NCBI GenBank assembly: GCA_028689585.1
Contig: JAQVCW010000012.1
Coordinates: 1 to 64,000 of the forward strand
Length of the DNA stretch: 64,000 bases
Direction of reading: 5' to 3'
Origin: Lachnospiraceae bacterium
GTDB lineage: Bacteria; Bacillota; Clostridia; Lachnospirales; Lachnospiraceae
Under the pieces are notes generated by a model. It was not told where the DNA came from, did no database searches, and saw only the letters and a list, made by a program, of their open reading frames with translations. Positions 44,112 to 51,600 of the stretch are shown one piece after another. Both the position numbers and the translations under genes were made by a program. How positions within the stretch are numbered: position 1 is the first letter of the stretch; every line of letters starts with the position of its first letter.

Positions 44112-44840
44112 ATGAAAAAAAGAATTTCAGCAGTTTTGTTGACAGTACTGACAGTATGTGTGCTGACAGCCTGTACGAAGGGAACCACGGGAGGTTCCAA
44201 TGAACAGGCGGGAGCATCACAGACCCAGGGGTCCGGAACCATTGCTTCCGGCGCGGAGACACTGGCGGGGATCGGCACAGGCACCGGGACTTCATCCCAG
44301 GGAACTTCGGATGGAAGCGGAGCAGGGACCGACGGAACTGCATCCGGCAGCGGAAGTGCTGTATCGGATGGCACCGTATCGGTTACAGGAACTGCGGAAA
44401 CAGCAGGAAATGCAGGAACAGCAGGAACGGAAGGAAATACGGATGCGAATGGAGCAGTGCAAAATGAGGATGCCGAGACAGAGGCAGACAGCACAGGAGC
44501 AGAAACGGAAGAAAATTATTCGGATGAAGATTATGATGCGGTGAACAATGGCACTACAAGTGAAAGTGCTTCCGAAGGCTGGTCAGGGACATATACCAGT
44601 GAGAGCGGAGAGATACTGACGATTTCCATACAGGATGCCGAGACAATTAACTTTTCCTTTACGACAGCAGGGATTGCCAAGACGGCAGAGCTGGACGGAA
44701 ACCGGGCAACTTATCACGGAGATGATCAGCATGTCACTGTATTCGATTATTCCGGCAATACAGTAGTGGTTACAGTATTGAGCGAAGAAGATTTTGACGC
44801 ATCCGATTCACCGCTGAATGGAACTTATACCAGGCAGTAA
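44112..44840 (+). CDS. Lipoprotein of unknown function with Thr/Gly/Ser-rich linker
   Basis: A 242-residue predicted lipoprotein. The signal peptide ends with lipobox LTAC, lipidated Cys near residue 21. Residues 25-155 are a low-complexity Gly/Ser/Thr/Ala then Glu-rich linker, as expected for a wall-spanning spacer. The C-terminal 85 residues form a compact beta-rich domain (WSGTYTSESGEILTISIQD onward, ending NGTYTR). I know no firm family name. AGGAGGGG precedes the ATG. It is the only protein in the window with a clear lipobox, in contrast to the three binding proteins. Confidence 0.82.
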   Translation: MKKRISAVLLTVLTVCVLTACTKGTTGGSNEQAGASQTQGSGTIASGAETLAGIGTGTGTSSQGTSDGSGAGTDGTASGSGSAVSDGTVSVTGTAETAGNAGTAGTEGNTDANGAVQNEDAETEADSTGAETEENYSDEDYDAVNNGTTSESASEGWSGTYTSESGEILTISIQDAETINFSFTTAGIAKTAELDGNRATYHGDDQHVTVFDYSGNTVVVTVLSEEDFDASDSPLNGTYTRQ

Positions 44841-44868
44841 GACCTGGCATGTTTTCGCATGGGAAAGT

Positions 44869-44896
44869 GGTTCTGTACAGGAACCGTCTTTTTGCG
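44869..44896 (+). terminator. Terminator-like hairpin after the lipoprotein gene
   Basis: GGTTCTGTACAGGAACC forms a short perfect stem followed by GTCTTTTT. Confidence 0.65.
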
Positions 44897-44995
44897 AGGC
44901 CACAGCCGGAATTGTATGAACTGCAGTTTGTATTACAATTCATATGTGAACTGTAACAGAGTTGTAAAAATAATTGCAAAAATTAAAAAAAATTA

Positions 44996-45024
44996 TTGAC
45001 TTTTAATGAGGATAATTGTATAAT
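44996..45024 (+). promoter_or_regulatory. tRNA promoter
   Basis: TTGACT (44996-45001) and TATAAT (45019-45024) with a 17 bp spacer, 35 bp before the first tRNA. Confidence 0.85.
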
Positions 45025-45058
45025 GGCAAAGCGGGTTGAAGTTCAGCCTGCATCCCAT

Positions 45059-45131
45059 GGGATCTTAGCTCAGCTGGGAGAGCATCTGCCTTACAAGCAG
45101 AGGGTCATAGGTTCGAGCCCTATAGGTCCCA
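45059..45131 (+). tRNA. tRNA-Val (anticodon TAC)
   Basis: The acceptor stem GGGATCT pairs with AGGTCCC, the D arm is GCTCAGCTGGGAGAGC, the anticodon arm is TCTGC-CTTACAA-GCAGA and the T arm is ATAGG-TTCGAGC-CCTAT. The discriminator is A and no CCA is encoded. The anticodon TAC reads valine codons. Confidence 0.95.
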
Positions 45132-45148
45132 TGATCTTAATTAAATAT

Positions 45149-45222
45149 GGCGGAATAGCTCAGTTGGCTAGAGCACACGGTTCATACCCGTGGTGTCGAG
45201 AGTTCAAATCTCCCTTCCGCTA
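45149..45222 (+). tRNA. tRNA-Met (anticodon CAT), elongator type
   Basis: The acceptor GGCGGAA pairs with TTCCGCT (G1-U72 wobble, as in Bacillus elongator tRNA-Met). The anticodon arm is CACGG-TTCATAC-CCGTG. The T arm GAGAG-TTCAAAT-CTCCC has one A-C mismatch. No CCA is encoded. A G1-U72 pair and no initiator features argue for the elongator form. Confidence 0.92.
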
Positions 45223-45227
45223 CTTCA

Positions 45228-45266
45228 CCCCCCCTTGTAAATACAACATTTGCAAGGGGTTTTTAT
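45228..45266 (+). terminator. tRNA operon terminator
   Basis: CCCCTTGTAAAT and ATTTGCAAGGGG form a stem with TTTTTAT after it. Confidence 0.85.
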
Positions 45267-45431
45267 ATTGCAAAATTTAATCTTTCCTGTATTGATTGAC
45301 TTGGGATATGATCCCCTTGATCTTAGCTGTATTGAAAGCTTTAGAAAAAATAAACAGATGCAACCATTTGTTTCAAAATACAGTCTAATAGTTAGAAGTA
45401 CTTCTAAAATAAAAACTAAGGGAGAACGAGC

Positions 45432-45938
45432 GTGGAGGAATTAATTGATAAAGCTCAAAAGGGTAACAAAGCGGCCTTTTGTCATTTGTTGGATATACAT
45501 TTGCAGATTTTATATAAAATTGCCTGGACATATCTGAAAAATGAAGAAGATATTGCTGATGCGATTCAGGATACTATCTGTAGCTGTTATGAAAAGATCG
45601 GACAACTGCGCAGACCGGAATACTTTCGTACCTGGCTGATACGAATTTTAATTAATCATTGTAACGATATTCTATCTAAGCGGAAGCAAACGGTGCCAGT
45701 GGACATGTTACCGGAAACGGGAGTTCAGGAAAAACAATATAGTGAGATTGAATGGCGGCATGTAATGAAACAACTGACAGAGGAATATCAGACAATTCTG
45801 ATCCTGTATTATCTGGAAGAAATGTCTGTAAAGGAAATTGCAGCTTTGCTGGAACTAAAGGAAAATACGGTTAAATCCAGATTGCTAAGGGGCAGAAGAC
45901 AGTTATTGCAAATTTTGGAGGGTAAATATGAAAACTGA
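45432..45938 (+). CDS. RNA polymerase ECF-type sigma factor
   Basis: A 168-residue sigma-70 family factor with only regions 2 and 4. Region 2 is seen around YLKNEEDIADAIQDTI (residues 35-50) and region 4 around SVKEIAALLELKENTVKSRL (residues 136-155). The start is GTG 45432 behind AAGGGAG. It overlaps the next gene by 11 bp, and that gene encodes a membrane protein fit to be its anti-sigma factor. The signal and regulon are unknown. Confidence 0.9.
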   Translation: MEELIDKAQKGNKAAFCHLLDIHLQILYKIAWTYLKNEEDIADAIQDTICSCYEKIGQLRRPEYFRTWLIRILINHCNDILSKRKQTVPVDMLPETGVQEKQYSEIEWRHVMKQLTEEYQTILILYYLEEMSVKEIAALLELKENTVKSRLLRGRRQLLQILEGKYEN

Positions 45939-47124
45939 GAGAGCAGATCAGATAATAAAGCAGGTATTGAACCAGGAAGTGGAGATTCCGAGACAGACTC
46001 TGGAACGGACACGGGAGGCATATCGGGGACTTGGAACTGAAGTTTTTCAGTTCAATGACGAACGTCAATCCCGCGCAGGGGCGGAAGCTTCTGAGGAGAT
46101 TACAGAGCAGGAAGATAAATGGAAAGCAGAGAAGGGAAAGAACGGAAAAGCAAAAAAAGAACAGATAAATGCAGGACGGATAAATGCAGGACCGGTAAAA
46201 ACAGAGCAGATAAATGCAGGACCGGTAAATGCAAAACAGATGCATGCAGGACCGGTAAATGCAAATAGAAGCCGGGGTTTGCCAGGCAAAGGACACAAGG
46301 GATCACTGCGAACCAAAATCTTGCTGGTGGCGGTATTCACCGTTCTTGTCGGAGGAACGGTATATGCCCTTCAAAGCTCATGGTTTGTTAATCGGGCACA
46401 GAACATGGAGGAAGCCTATCGTATGCTGGACGAGGCAGCAGAGAAGGGAAATCTAAGCGAGGAGCATCTGAAAATACTGGAGCAGCAGAAGGAGCGCATC
46501 GGTCAGGAGGCACAGCGTTTTCAGAACATGGCAGAGGCATCCGATAAAGAGCAGACAACCTTTGATCTGGCAGAACTGGTTGGAAACTCTGTGGTAAAAG
46601 AGGAATCCTACTATGATGGATCAGATTTTGCACTTGTTGTTGGATTAAACTCAATACAGTATCCGGTAGAATATGATTTTGGACCTGAAAGTGAATATTT
46701 CGATCAATTATGGACCTATGAGAATGGAGGGCCACAGGAAACAATTGACGATCTTCTGGGACAATATATCAGCAGCGGATGCATGACAGAGCCGGAGTCT
46801 GCCAAATTAAAAGAAATCTATGAAACCAGAGGAACGGTTGGATTTATCTGTTATAGTGTTGCAATCGGAGATCATGTTTTGATGGCGGATGGATCGGATC
46901 TTACATTAAACAGTGGTGAAGACGGTAACGGCAGATATTTGATACAACCATATGAAGGAATGCCGGAAAAAGCCTGTAATCTGGATGCGTTGGATGTTGT
47001 GCTGAAAGTGAAAAAGTTTCAGACTTATGTATATGTGGATGAGCAGGGCACTCAGTATACCTATTGTCCGGTTGTAGAACCGGAACTGGTGACAATTACA
47101 CTTAAGAATACTACAAGAGAATGA
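45928..47124 (+). CDS. Putative membrane-bound anti-sigma factor
   Basis: A 398-residue protein with one membrane segment near residues 129-150 (ILLVAVFTVLVGGTVYALQ). The cytoplasmic N-terminus (1-125) should bind the sigma factor; it carries a 10-residue repeat (QINAGPVNAK type) at residues 80-112. The extracellular part begins with a charged helix (about 155-215) and ends in a beta-rich domain of about 180 residues. It resembles DUF4179-type anti-sigma proteins of Clostridia, and the overlap with the sigma gene supports this. The repeat is not part of the known family. Confidence 0.75.
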   Translation: MKTERADQIIKQVLNQEVEIPRQTLERTREAYRGLGTEVFQFNDERQSRAGAEASEEITEQEDKWKAEKGKNGKAKKEQINAGRINAGPVKTEQINAGPVNAKQMHAGPVNANRSRGLPGKGHKGSLRTKILLVAVFTVLVGGTVYALQSSWFVNRAQNMEEAYRMLDEAAEKGNLSEEHLKILEQQKERIGQEAQRFQNMAEASDKEQTTFDLAELVGNSVVKEESYYDGSDFALVVGLNSIQYPVEYDFGPESEYFDQLWTYENGGPQETIDDLLGQYISSGCMTEPESAKLKEIYETRGTVGFICYSVAIGDHVLMADGSDLTLNSGEDGNGRYLIQPYEGMPEKACNLDALDVVLKVKKFQTYVYVDEQGTQYTYCPVVEPELVTITLKNTTRE

Positions 47125-47147
47125 TTGAAAAATAACATACTATAGCA

Positions 47148-47206
47148 GGTATTCGAGCCGGGTTTGGGTTTATGTGCGGAGGCTTTCGAATACCTGCTTC
47201 ATTTTA
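47148..47206 (+). terminator. Terminator after the anti-sigma gene
   Basis: AGCAGGTATTCGA and TCGAATACCTGCT form a 13 bp stem, followed by TCATTTT. The rest of the 47125-47445 spacer holds a larger palindrome (GGCTGATTTG/CAAATCAGCC, 47230-47311) and a promoter. Confidence 0.8.
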
Positions 47207-47348
47207 TGGCGGGAATTGTCAGCAGCACGGGCGGCTGATTTGGATATAAAATCAGGCAGTGTATTTTCAATCATTGATATTGAAAAAGAGCTGTTTCTTC
47301 AAATCAGCCGTGAGTAGTAAAACACCCTTTAGCCGAGTAAAAAAAGAG

Positions 47349-47377
47349 TTGACAAAAGGAAAAAGATTGTGTACAAT
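47349..47377 (+). promoter_or_regulatory. Promoter of the thioredoxin reductase-like gene
   Basis: TTGACA (47349-47354), 17 bp spacer, TACAAT (47372-47377). The -10 box lies in TACAATTAAAC, similar to one half of an OhrR-type operator, and TTGAATGCAATTAA follows at 47391. Control by the OhrR-like protein is possible. Confidence 0.75.
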
Positions 47378-47445
47378 TAAACCATAAAGATTGAATGCAA
47401 TTAAATAGTTAACAATCAAAGTTGACTCTGGACAGGAGAAAGCAT

Positions 47446-48306
47446 ATGGAGAGACATGAGATTGCCATAATTGGCACAGGACCTGCGGGCCTGGAAGCTG
47501 CGATTACTGCGAAAGTGAGAAATAAGAGCGTATTGCTTCTGGGCGGAAAAAACCTCAGTACCAAGATTGAAAAAGCGCATATGATTAAAAATTATCTTGG
47601 GCTGCCGGAAATATCCGGGGAAACAATGCAAAACAGCTTCCGGACACATTTGGAAAAGATGGAGATAGAAATCACGGAAGACCGCGTGAATACAGTTTAT
47701 GCGATGGGGGATTACTTTGCGATACAGGGACATAGCGGGATGTATGAGGCATCTGCAGTGATACTTGCATGCGGAATGTCTGCAGCCAGGCATTTTCCGG
47801 GAGAACTGGAAAATCTGGGAAGAGGGGTAAGCTACTGCGCAACGTGTGACGCTTCGCTTTACAAGGGAAAATCTGCAGTTGTAATTGGATATTCAAAAAA
47901 GGAGGAGGCGGAAGCGGAATTTTTGACGGAGATTGCAGACAAGGTTTATTATCTTCCGATGTATCAGGAAGAAGCAGCTGTAAACGATAAAATAGAAGTG
48001 AGAGCAGGCGAAAAACCGCTGGCAATCGAAAAGAAGGATCAGAAGGTACAGTTAATTACGGAAAGCGGATTCATGGAAGCAGACGGCATCTTCATTTTAA
48101 GAGATAATGTTGCGCCGTCCCAGCTTGTACCGGGGCTGACGATTGCGCAGAACCAGGTAACAGTGGACCGAGGCATGAAAACCAATATACCGGGGCTGTT
48201 TGCCTGCGGAGATATTACGGGTGCGCCTTATCAATATATAAAAGCAGCCGGAGAAGGAAATGTGGCAGCACTGTCAGCCGTAAAATATCTGGCAGACATA
48301 AAATAA
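47446..48306 (+). CDS. Thioredoxin reductase-like flavoprotein with unusual NADPH-site region
   Basis: A 286-residue FAD protein of the thioredoxin reductase family. The FAD motif GTGPAGLEA is at residues 10-18, the redox-active disulfide CATC at 131-134 and the second FAD motif GLFACGDI near 250. In NADPH-dependent enzymes a GGGNSA-type motif follows the disulfide; here the place reads VVIGYSKKEEAEAEF. This resembles Clostridial ferredoxin- or flavin-linked thioredoxin reductases that lack NADPH motifs. ATG 47446 follows AGGAG. It is 145 bp before thioredoxin and close to an OhrR gene, forming a thiol-redox unit. Confidence 0.82.
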   Translation: MERHEIAIIGTGPAGLEAAITAKVRNKSVLLLGGKNLSTKIEKAHMIKNYLGLPEISGETMQNSFRTHLEKMEIEITEDRVNTVYAMGDYFAIQGHSGMYEASAVILACGMSAARHFPGELENLGRGVSYCATCDASLYKGKSAVVIGYSKKEEAEAEFLTEIADKVYYLPMYQEEAAVNDKIEVRAGEKPLAIEKKDQKVQLITESGFMEADGIFILRDNVAPSQLVPGLTIAQNQVTVDRGMKTNIPGLFACGDITGAPYQYIKAAGEGNVAALSAVKYLADIK

Positions 48307-48332
48307 ATAAAAAAAGAACGGAACGCAGAAGC

Positions 48333-48432
48333 TGATGTTCAAGATTGTGTTAAGTTTTCAAGGAAAACTTGACATGCAGCGTCAGCCCCATTTGCTGCAG
48401 GCAAATTTAAAATGGGGCTGATGTTCAAAAAG
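48333..48432 (+). repeat. Composite B+A hairpin repeat
   Basis: A partial A end (GCTGATGTTCAAG), then hairpin B (GTTAAGTTTTC/GAAAACTTGAC) and a full hairpin A ending GGGGCTGATGTTCAAAA. It lies directly before the AGGAGG of trxA. Confidence 0.9.
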
Positions 48433-48451
48433 GAAAAAGGAGGATAAATTT

Positions 48452-48763
48452 ATGGTTAAGAAAATCACAGAAAACGAATTCAAAGAGGTATTGGCAGCAA
48501 AAATGGCGCTGGTTGATTTTTCGGCAGTATGGTGCGGACCCTGCAGAATGGTTGCTCCGGTGTTGGAAGAGGTATCGGAGGAAATGAACGATTCGGTTGC
48601 TTTTTTCAATATTGATGTGGATGAAAATCCCAACCTGGCGCAGAAATATGGTATTACCAGCATACCTGCACTGGTTTTGATGAAAGAAGGAAAGGTGCTG
48701 GATCTGCAGGTGGGTTTTCTGCCGAAAGCAGGCATTATAAGTTATATTAAGTCGAAGCTATAA
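48452..48763 (+). CDS. trxA: Thioredoxin
   Basis: A 103-residue cytoplasmic disulfide reductase. The active site is WCGPC at residues 27-31, and the cis-proline (TSIPALV) is at about residue 73. The length is that of standard thioredoxin. AAGGAGG precedes the ATG. It follows the thioredoxin reductase-like gene and precedes the OhrR gene. Confidence 0.95.
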   Translation: MVKKITENEFKEVLAAKMALVDFSAVWCGPCRMVAPVLEEVSEEMNDSVAFFNIDVDENPNLAQKYGITSIPALVLMKEGKVLDLQVGFLPKAGIISYIKSKL

Positions 48764-48789
48764 GATAGTAAATTCAGCAGAAACATGCT

Positions 48790-48812
48790 ACAATTCAATT
48801 GAATACAATTGA
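48790..48812 (+). promoter_or_regulatory. Candidate OhrR/MarR operator
   Basis: The stretch TACAATTCAATTGAATACAA is close to the TACAATTNAATTGTA-type box known for OhrR. It lies 25-45 bp before the regulator start and suggests autoregulation. Confidence 0.5.
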
Positions 48813-48833
48813 AAAAAAGGGGCAAAAAGCAGC

Positions 48834-49262
48834 ATGAATAAGTACGATTCATTGAAATTAGAAAACCAGTTGTGTTTTCCGCTGTATGCAGCGTCGAAAG
48901 AAATTGTACGGCATTATAAGCCGTTCCTGAATGAACTTGATATGACCTATACGCAGTATATTGCGATGATGGTGCTGTGGGAACATAAAGAAGTGACCGT
49001 GAAGGAACTTGGAAATTATTTGTTTCTGGATTCGGGAACTCTTACACCATTGCTCAAGACGATTGAAAAAAAGGGGTGGGTTGAAAGATGTCGTTCCAGA
49101 GAAGACGAGCGGGTTTTGAATGTTTCAATCACAGAAAAAGGCGAAAAACTGCGGGAACAGGCTGTGCATGTGCGGGAACAGATGGCGGAATGTGTAAAAC
49201 TGGAAAAAGAGGAACAGACTCAGTTGTATGCAATTCTTCACAAAATACTGAATAATTTATAA
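48834..49262 (+). CDS. ohrR: OhrR-type MarR family redox-sensing repressor
   Basis: A 142-residue winged-helix repressor. The opening LENQLCFPLYAASKEI places the redox-sensing cysteine at residue 14, as in one-Cys OhrR (Cys15). LDSGTLTPLLKTIEKKGWVE is the recognition helix region typical of OhrR. Oxidation of the cysteine by organic peroxides or other oxidants is known to release OhrR from DNA. No ohr peroxidase gene is adjacent; instead the neighbours are thioredoxin and a thioredoxin reductase-like protein. Confidence 0.85.
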   Translation: MNKYDSLKLENQLCFPLYAASKEIVRHYKPFLNELDMTYTQYIAMMVLWEHKEVTVKELGNYLFLDSGTLTPLLKTIEKKGWVERCRSREDERVLNVSITEKGEKLREQAVHVREQMAECVKLEKEEQTQLYAILHKILNNL

Positions 49263-49386
49263 TCTGTCTGAGAATACAGTGATTTGACCGGGTGCGAAAG
49301 AAAAGTCTTTTATTGGTACCGGGATGTGATTAAATCAAATGGTGAAAAATTACAGGCATTCTTGAAGGCGTGAAAGGAGAAATCAT

Positions 49387-51267
49387 ATGCCATATATAGA
49401 AAATCCGATTGCCCGGGGATTTTATCCGGATCCGTCCATTTGCAGAGTGGGAGAATATTATTATAGAATACACTCTACTTTTGCTTATGCACCCGGTATT
49501 CCTGTATTCCGGAGCAGTGATCTGCAGGATTGGGAGCAGATAGGCCATGTGCTGACCAGAGACAGCCAGCTTGATCTGCTTCGGTCTGAAGTATCCGGGG
49601 GCATTTTTGCTCCCACGATTCGCTGGAATAAGGGTATTTTTTATGTGATTGTCACAAATGTAGATGCAGGCGGTAATTTTTACGTTACGGCAGAGGATCC
49701 GGCAGGGCCCTGGTCAGACCCCATATTTCTGAAAGATGCGCCCGGCATTGATCCCAGCCTTTTCTTTGAGGGTGACCACTGCTATTATATCGGACAGCGG
49801 CAGAAGGAGGATGCCAGATTCTTTGGGGACTGTGAAATATGGATCCGGGAGCTGGATCTGCAAAAAGGCTGCCTGACGGGAGAAACAGCGGCGGTGTGGG
49901 ACGGTGCCATGAAAAATGCATGCTGGGCGGAAGGCCCTCACCTGTATAAAAAAGATGACTACTATTATCTGATGATCGCGGAGAGCGGAACCGAGTATAA
50001 CCACAGCATCAGCATAGCAAGGAGCCGCAGTCTGTATGGCCCTTATGAGAGCTGCCCGCGCAATCCTATTTTTACCCACCGCAATCTTGGACGCCAGTAT
50101 CCCGTACAGTGTGCCGGACATGGAGATCTGTTTGATACGCCGGAGGGAGACTGGTATATCACCATGCTGGCGGTACGGATGGAAAAGGGGGCAGGACCGC
50201 TGGGAAGGGAGACTTTCCTGGCGGATGTGATATGGGAAGAGGACTGGCCGGTGATCAATGCAGGAGAAGGGCGGCTGAGAAAATGGCAGTGGGTGAAGAG
50301 CGGAGCGAAAGAGGCATCGAATGACGGGAAACCAGATAGCGGTATAGAAGCATTGGCGGCTGATGGAAAATGGGAGAGCGGTCGGAGTCAGGAAAAAGAA
50401 TGGGCGCAGCAGCATGATTTTAAGGAGCATCGGCAGATCCTGTGGCAGCATCCGCTTCCGCACCGGCTCCTTGGGCTTCGCAGGTTTTGGCTGGCAGAGC
50501 AGAGCGCATCCGGCCAGGAGCGCGCGTCCGGCCAGGAAAGTTCATCCGGCCAGGAGAGCGCATCCGGCCTGGAAAGCGCATCTGGCCAGGAAAGCACCTT
50601 CGGCCAGGAGTGCACCTTCGGTCTGGAAAGCACCTCCGGCCAGGAGAGCGCATCCGGCTGGGAAAGCATCCCCGGCCAGGAGTGCACCTCCGCCCAGAAA
50701 ATCACCTCCGCCCGGAACACTTCAAATCCTCTCACTCTTGCCGATGGCAAGCTGCGCATTTCATTAAGCTGCGGTTCACCCGATCAACTGTGTATTCCGG
50801 CTTTTGCCGGCATTAGAATGGAGAGCATGAAATTTGAACTGTACACAAAGATGAGGATGGAGGACTGGAAGGACGGCGGCGAAGCCGGACTGATCTGGTT
50901 CTATGACGGCAGGAATTATCTGAGTCTGACCTGTAAAATGGAGTCCGGCAGACATCTGGTCTGTGTAACAGAAATGAAAAATGGAATTAGAAAGTCTCTT
51001 TTTGAGAGAACGCTGGATACGGAAGAAAATCAAGGCGGGAGTGAATGCCGGGAGTTTTGTCCGGTGAAAATCGAAGCAGACAGAGGACATGCCAGATTCT
51101 GGCGGGGCGGTGAGCTGCTGGCAGAGCATGGCGAGACGGGATTTCTCAGCAGTCAGGCAGCAGGCGGCTTCACGGGCTGTATTTTAGGAATTTATGGTTC
51201 CGGAAATGAGGCAGATCCATGCGGGACTGCCATTTTTGATACATTAAATACAGTATTTTGGGAATGA
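49387..51267 (+). CDS. Glycoside hydrolase family 43 (xylosidase/arabinofuranosidase-like)
   Basis: A 626-residue enzyme without a signal peptide, so probably cytoplasmic. The five-bladed propeller spans about residues 1-310, with the base Asp15 (YPDPSIC), Asp near 121 (PGIDPSLF) and acid Glu near 181 (WAEGPHLYKK). A C-terminal beta-sandwich (DUF1349/GH43_C2 type) is interrupted or preceded by a Ser/Gly/Gln/Glu linker of 6-residue repeats at about 370-444. Such enzymes trim arabinose or xylose from oligosaccharides, which fits the arabinose importer and isomerase downstream. AGGAG precedes the ATG. Confidence 0.88.
   Translation: MPYIENPIARGFYPDPSICRVGEYYYRIHSTFAYAPGIPVFRSSDLQDWEQIGHVLTRDSQLDLLRSEVSGGIFAPTIRWNKGIFYVIVTNVDAGGNFYVTAEDPAGPWSDPIFLKDAPGIDPSLFFEGDHCYYIGQRQKEDARFFGDCEIWIRELDLQKGCLTGETAAVWDGAMKNACWAEGPHLYKKDDYYYLMIAESGTEYNHSISIARSRSLYGPYESCPRNPIFTHRNLGRQYPVQCAGHGDLFDTPEGDWYITMLAVRMEKGAGPLGRETFLADVIWEEDWPVINAGEGRLRKWQWVKSGAKEASNDGKPDSGIEALAADGKWESGRSQEKEWAQQHDFKEHRQILWQHPLPHRLLGLRRFWLAEQSASGQERASGQESSSGQESASGLESASGQESTFGQECTFGLESTSGQESASGWESIPGQECTSAQKITSARNTSNPLTLADGKLRISLSCGSPDQLCIPAFAGIRMESMKFELYTKMRMEDWKDGGEAGLIWFYDGRNYLSLTCKMESGRHLVCVTEMKNGIRKSLFERTLDTEENQGGSECREFCPVKIEADRGHARFWRGGELLAEHGETGFLSSQAAGGFTGCILGIYGSGNEADPCGTAIFDTLNTVFWE
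50497..50718 (+). repeat. In-frame 18 bp tandem repeats in the GH43 gene
   Basis: About 12 degenerate copies of an 18 bp unit encoding ASGQES-like hexapeptides. Third positions are well conserved (CCGGCCAGGAG), which indicates recent slippage or conversion. Confidence 0.9.
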
Positions 51268-51414
51268 AGAAGTGGGCCGGATTGACCGATACAAAACAGA
51301 AGGTGTCGGGAGCTTCCGCCCGCTGAGGCAGATCAGATAAGCGGAAACAAATGTTGTATCGACAAATGACGGAAAGAGGTATGTAACAATTCGAGAAAAT
51401 AATAAAATAGGTAC

Positions 51415-51575
51415 TTGACAAGTGTTGGGATAAAATGTATACTATGTGAGAAAGATGAGAAAAAAGAAAGACAAAATTAGTAATATTGCACAAAAACTAG
51501 CCCTCGGATTTGTCTGAAATTTTTCTCGAGAAACAGTACAAGTTTAGATCGATGTAAATTTGTACGGACAACTAT
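51415..51575 (+). promoter_or_regulatory. Promoter and AraR-like operator of the arabinose importer operon
   Basis: TTGACA (51415-51420), 17 bp spacer, TATACT (51438-51443). ATTTGTACGGACAACTAT at 51558-51575 matches the Bacillus AraR box (ATTTGTACGTACAAAT) well. A weaker half is at 51534-51545. The operator lies about 110 nt into the leader, close to the ribosome binding site, so repression would be by roadblock unless another promoter exists. Confidence 0.72.
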
Positions 51576-51600
51576 TTTATTTTTTCAAGGAGGAAAAGGA

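Noticed and set aside
44090-44494. Minus-strand frame of 134 residues rich in Pro, Val and Ser
   Set aside because: It is the antisense image of the lipoprotein's repetitive linker; the plus-strand gene has a lipobox, ribosome binding site and upstream repeat context.
44996-45280. 94-residue frame across the tRNA pair
   Set aside because: It overlaps both tRNA genes and their promoter; the tRNA folds are convincing and the frame is a by-product.
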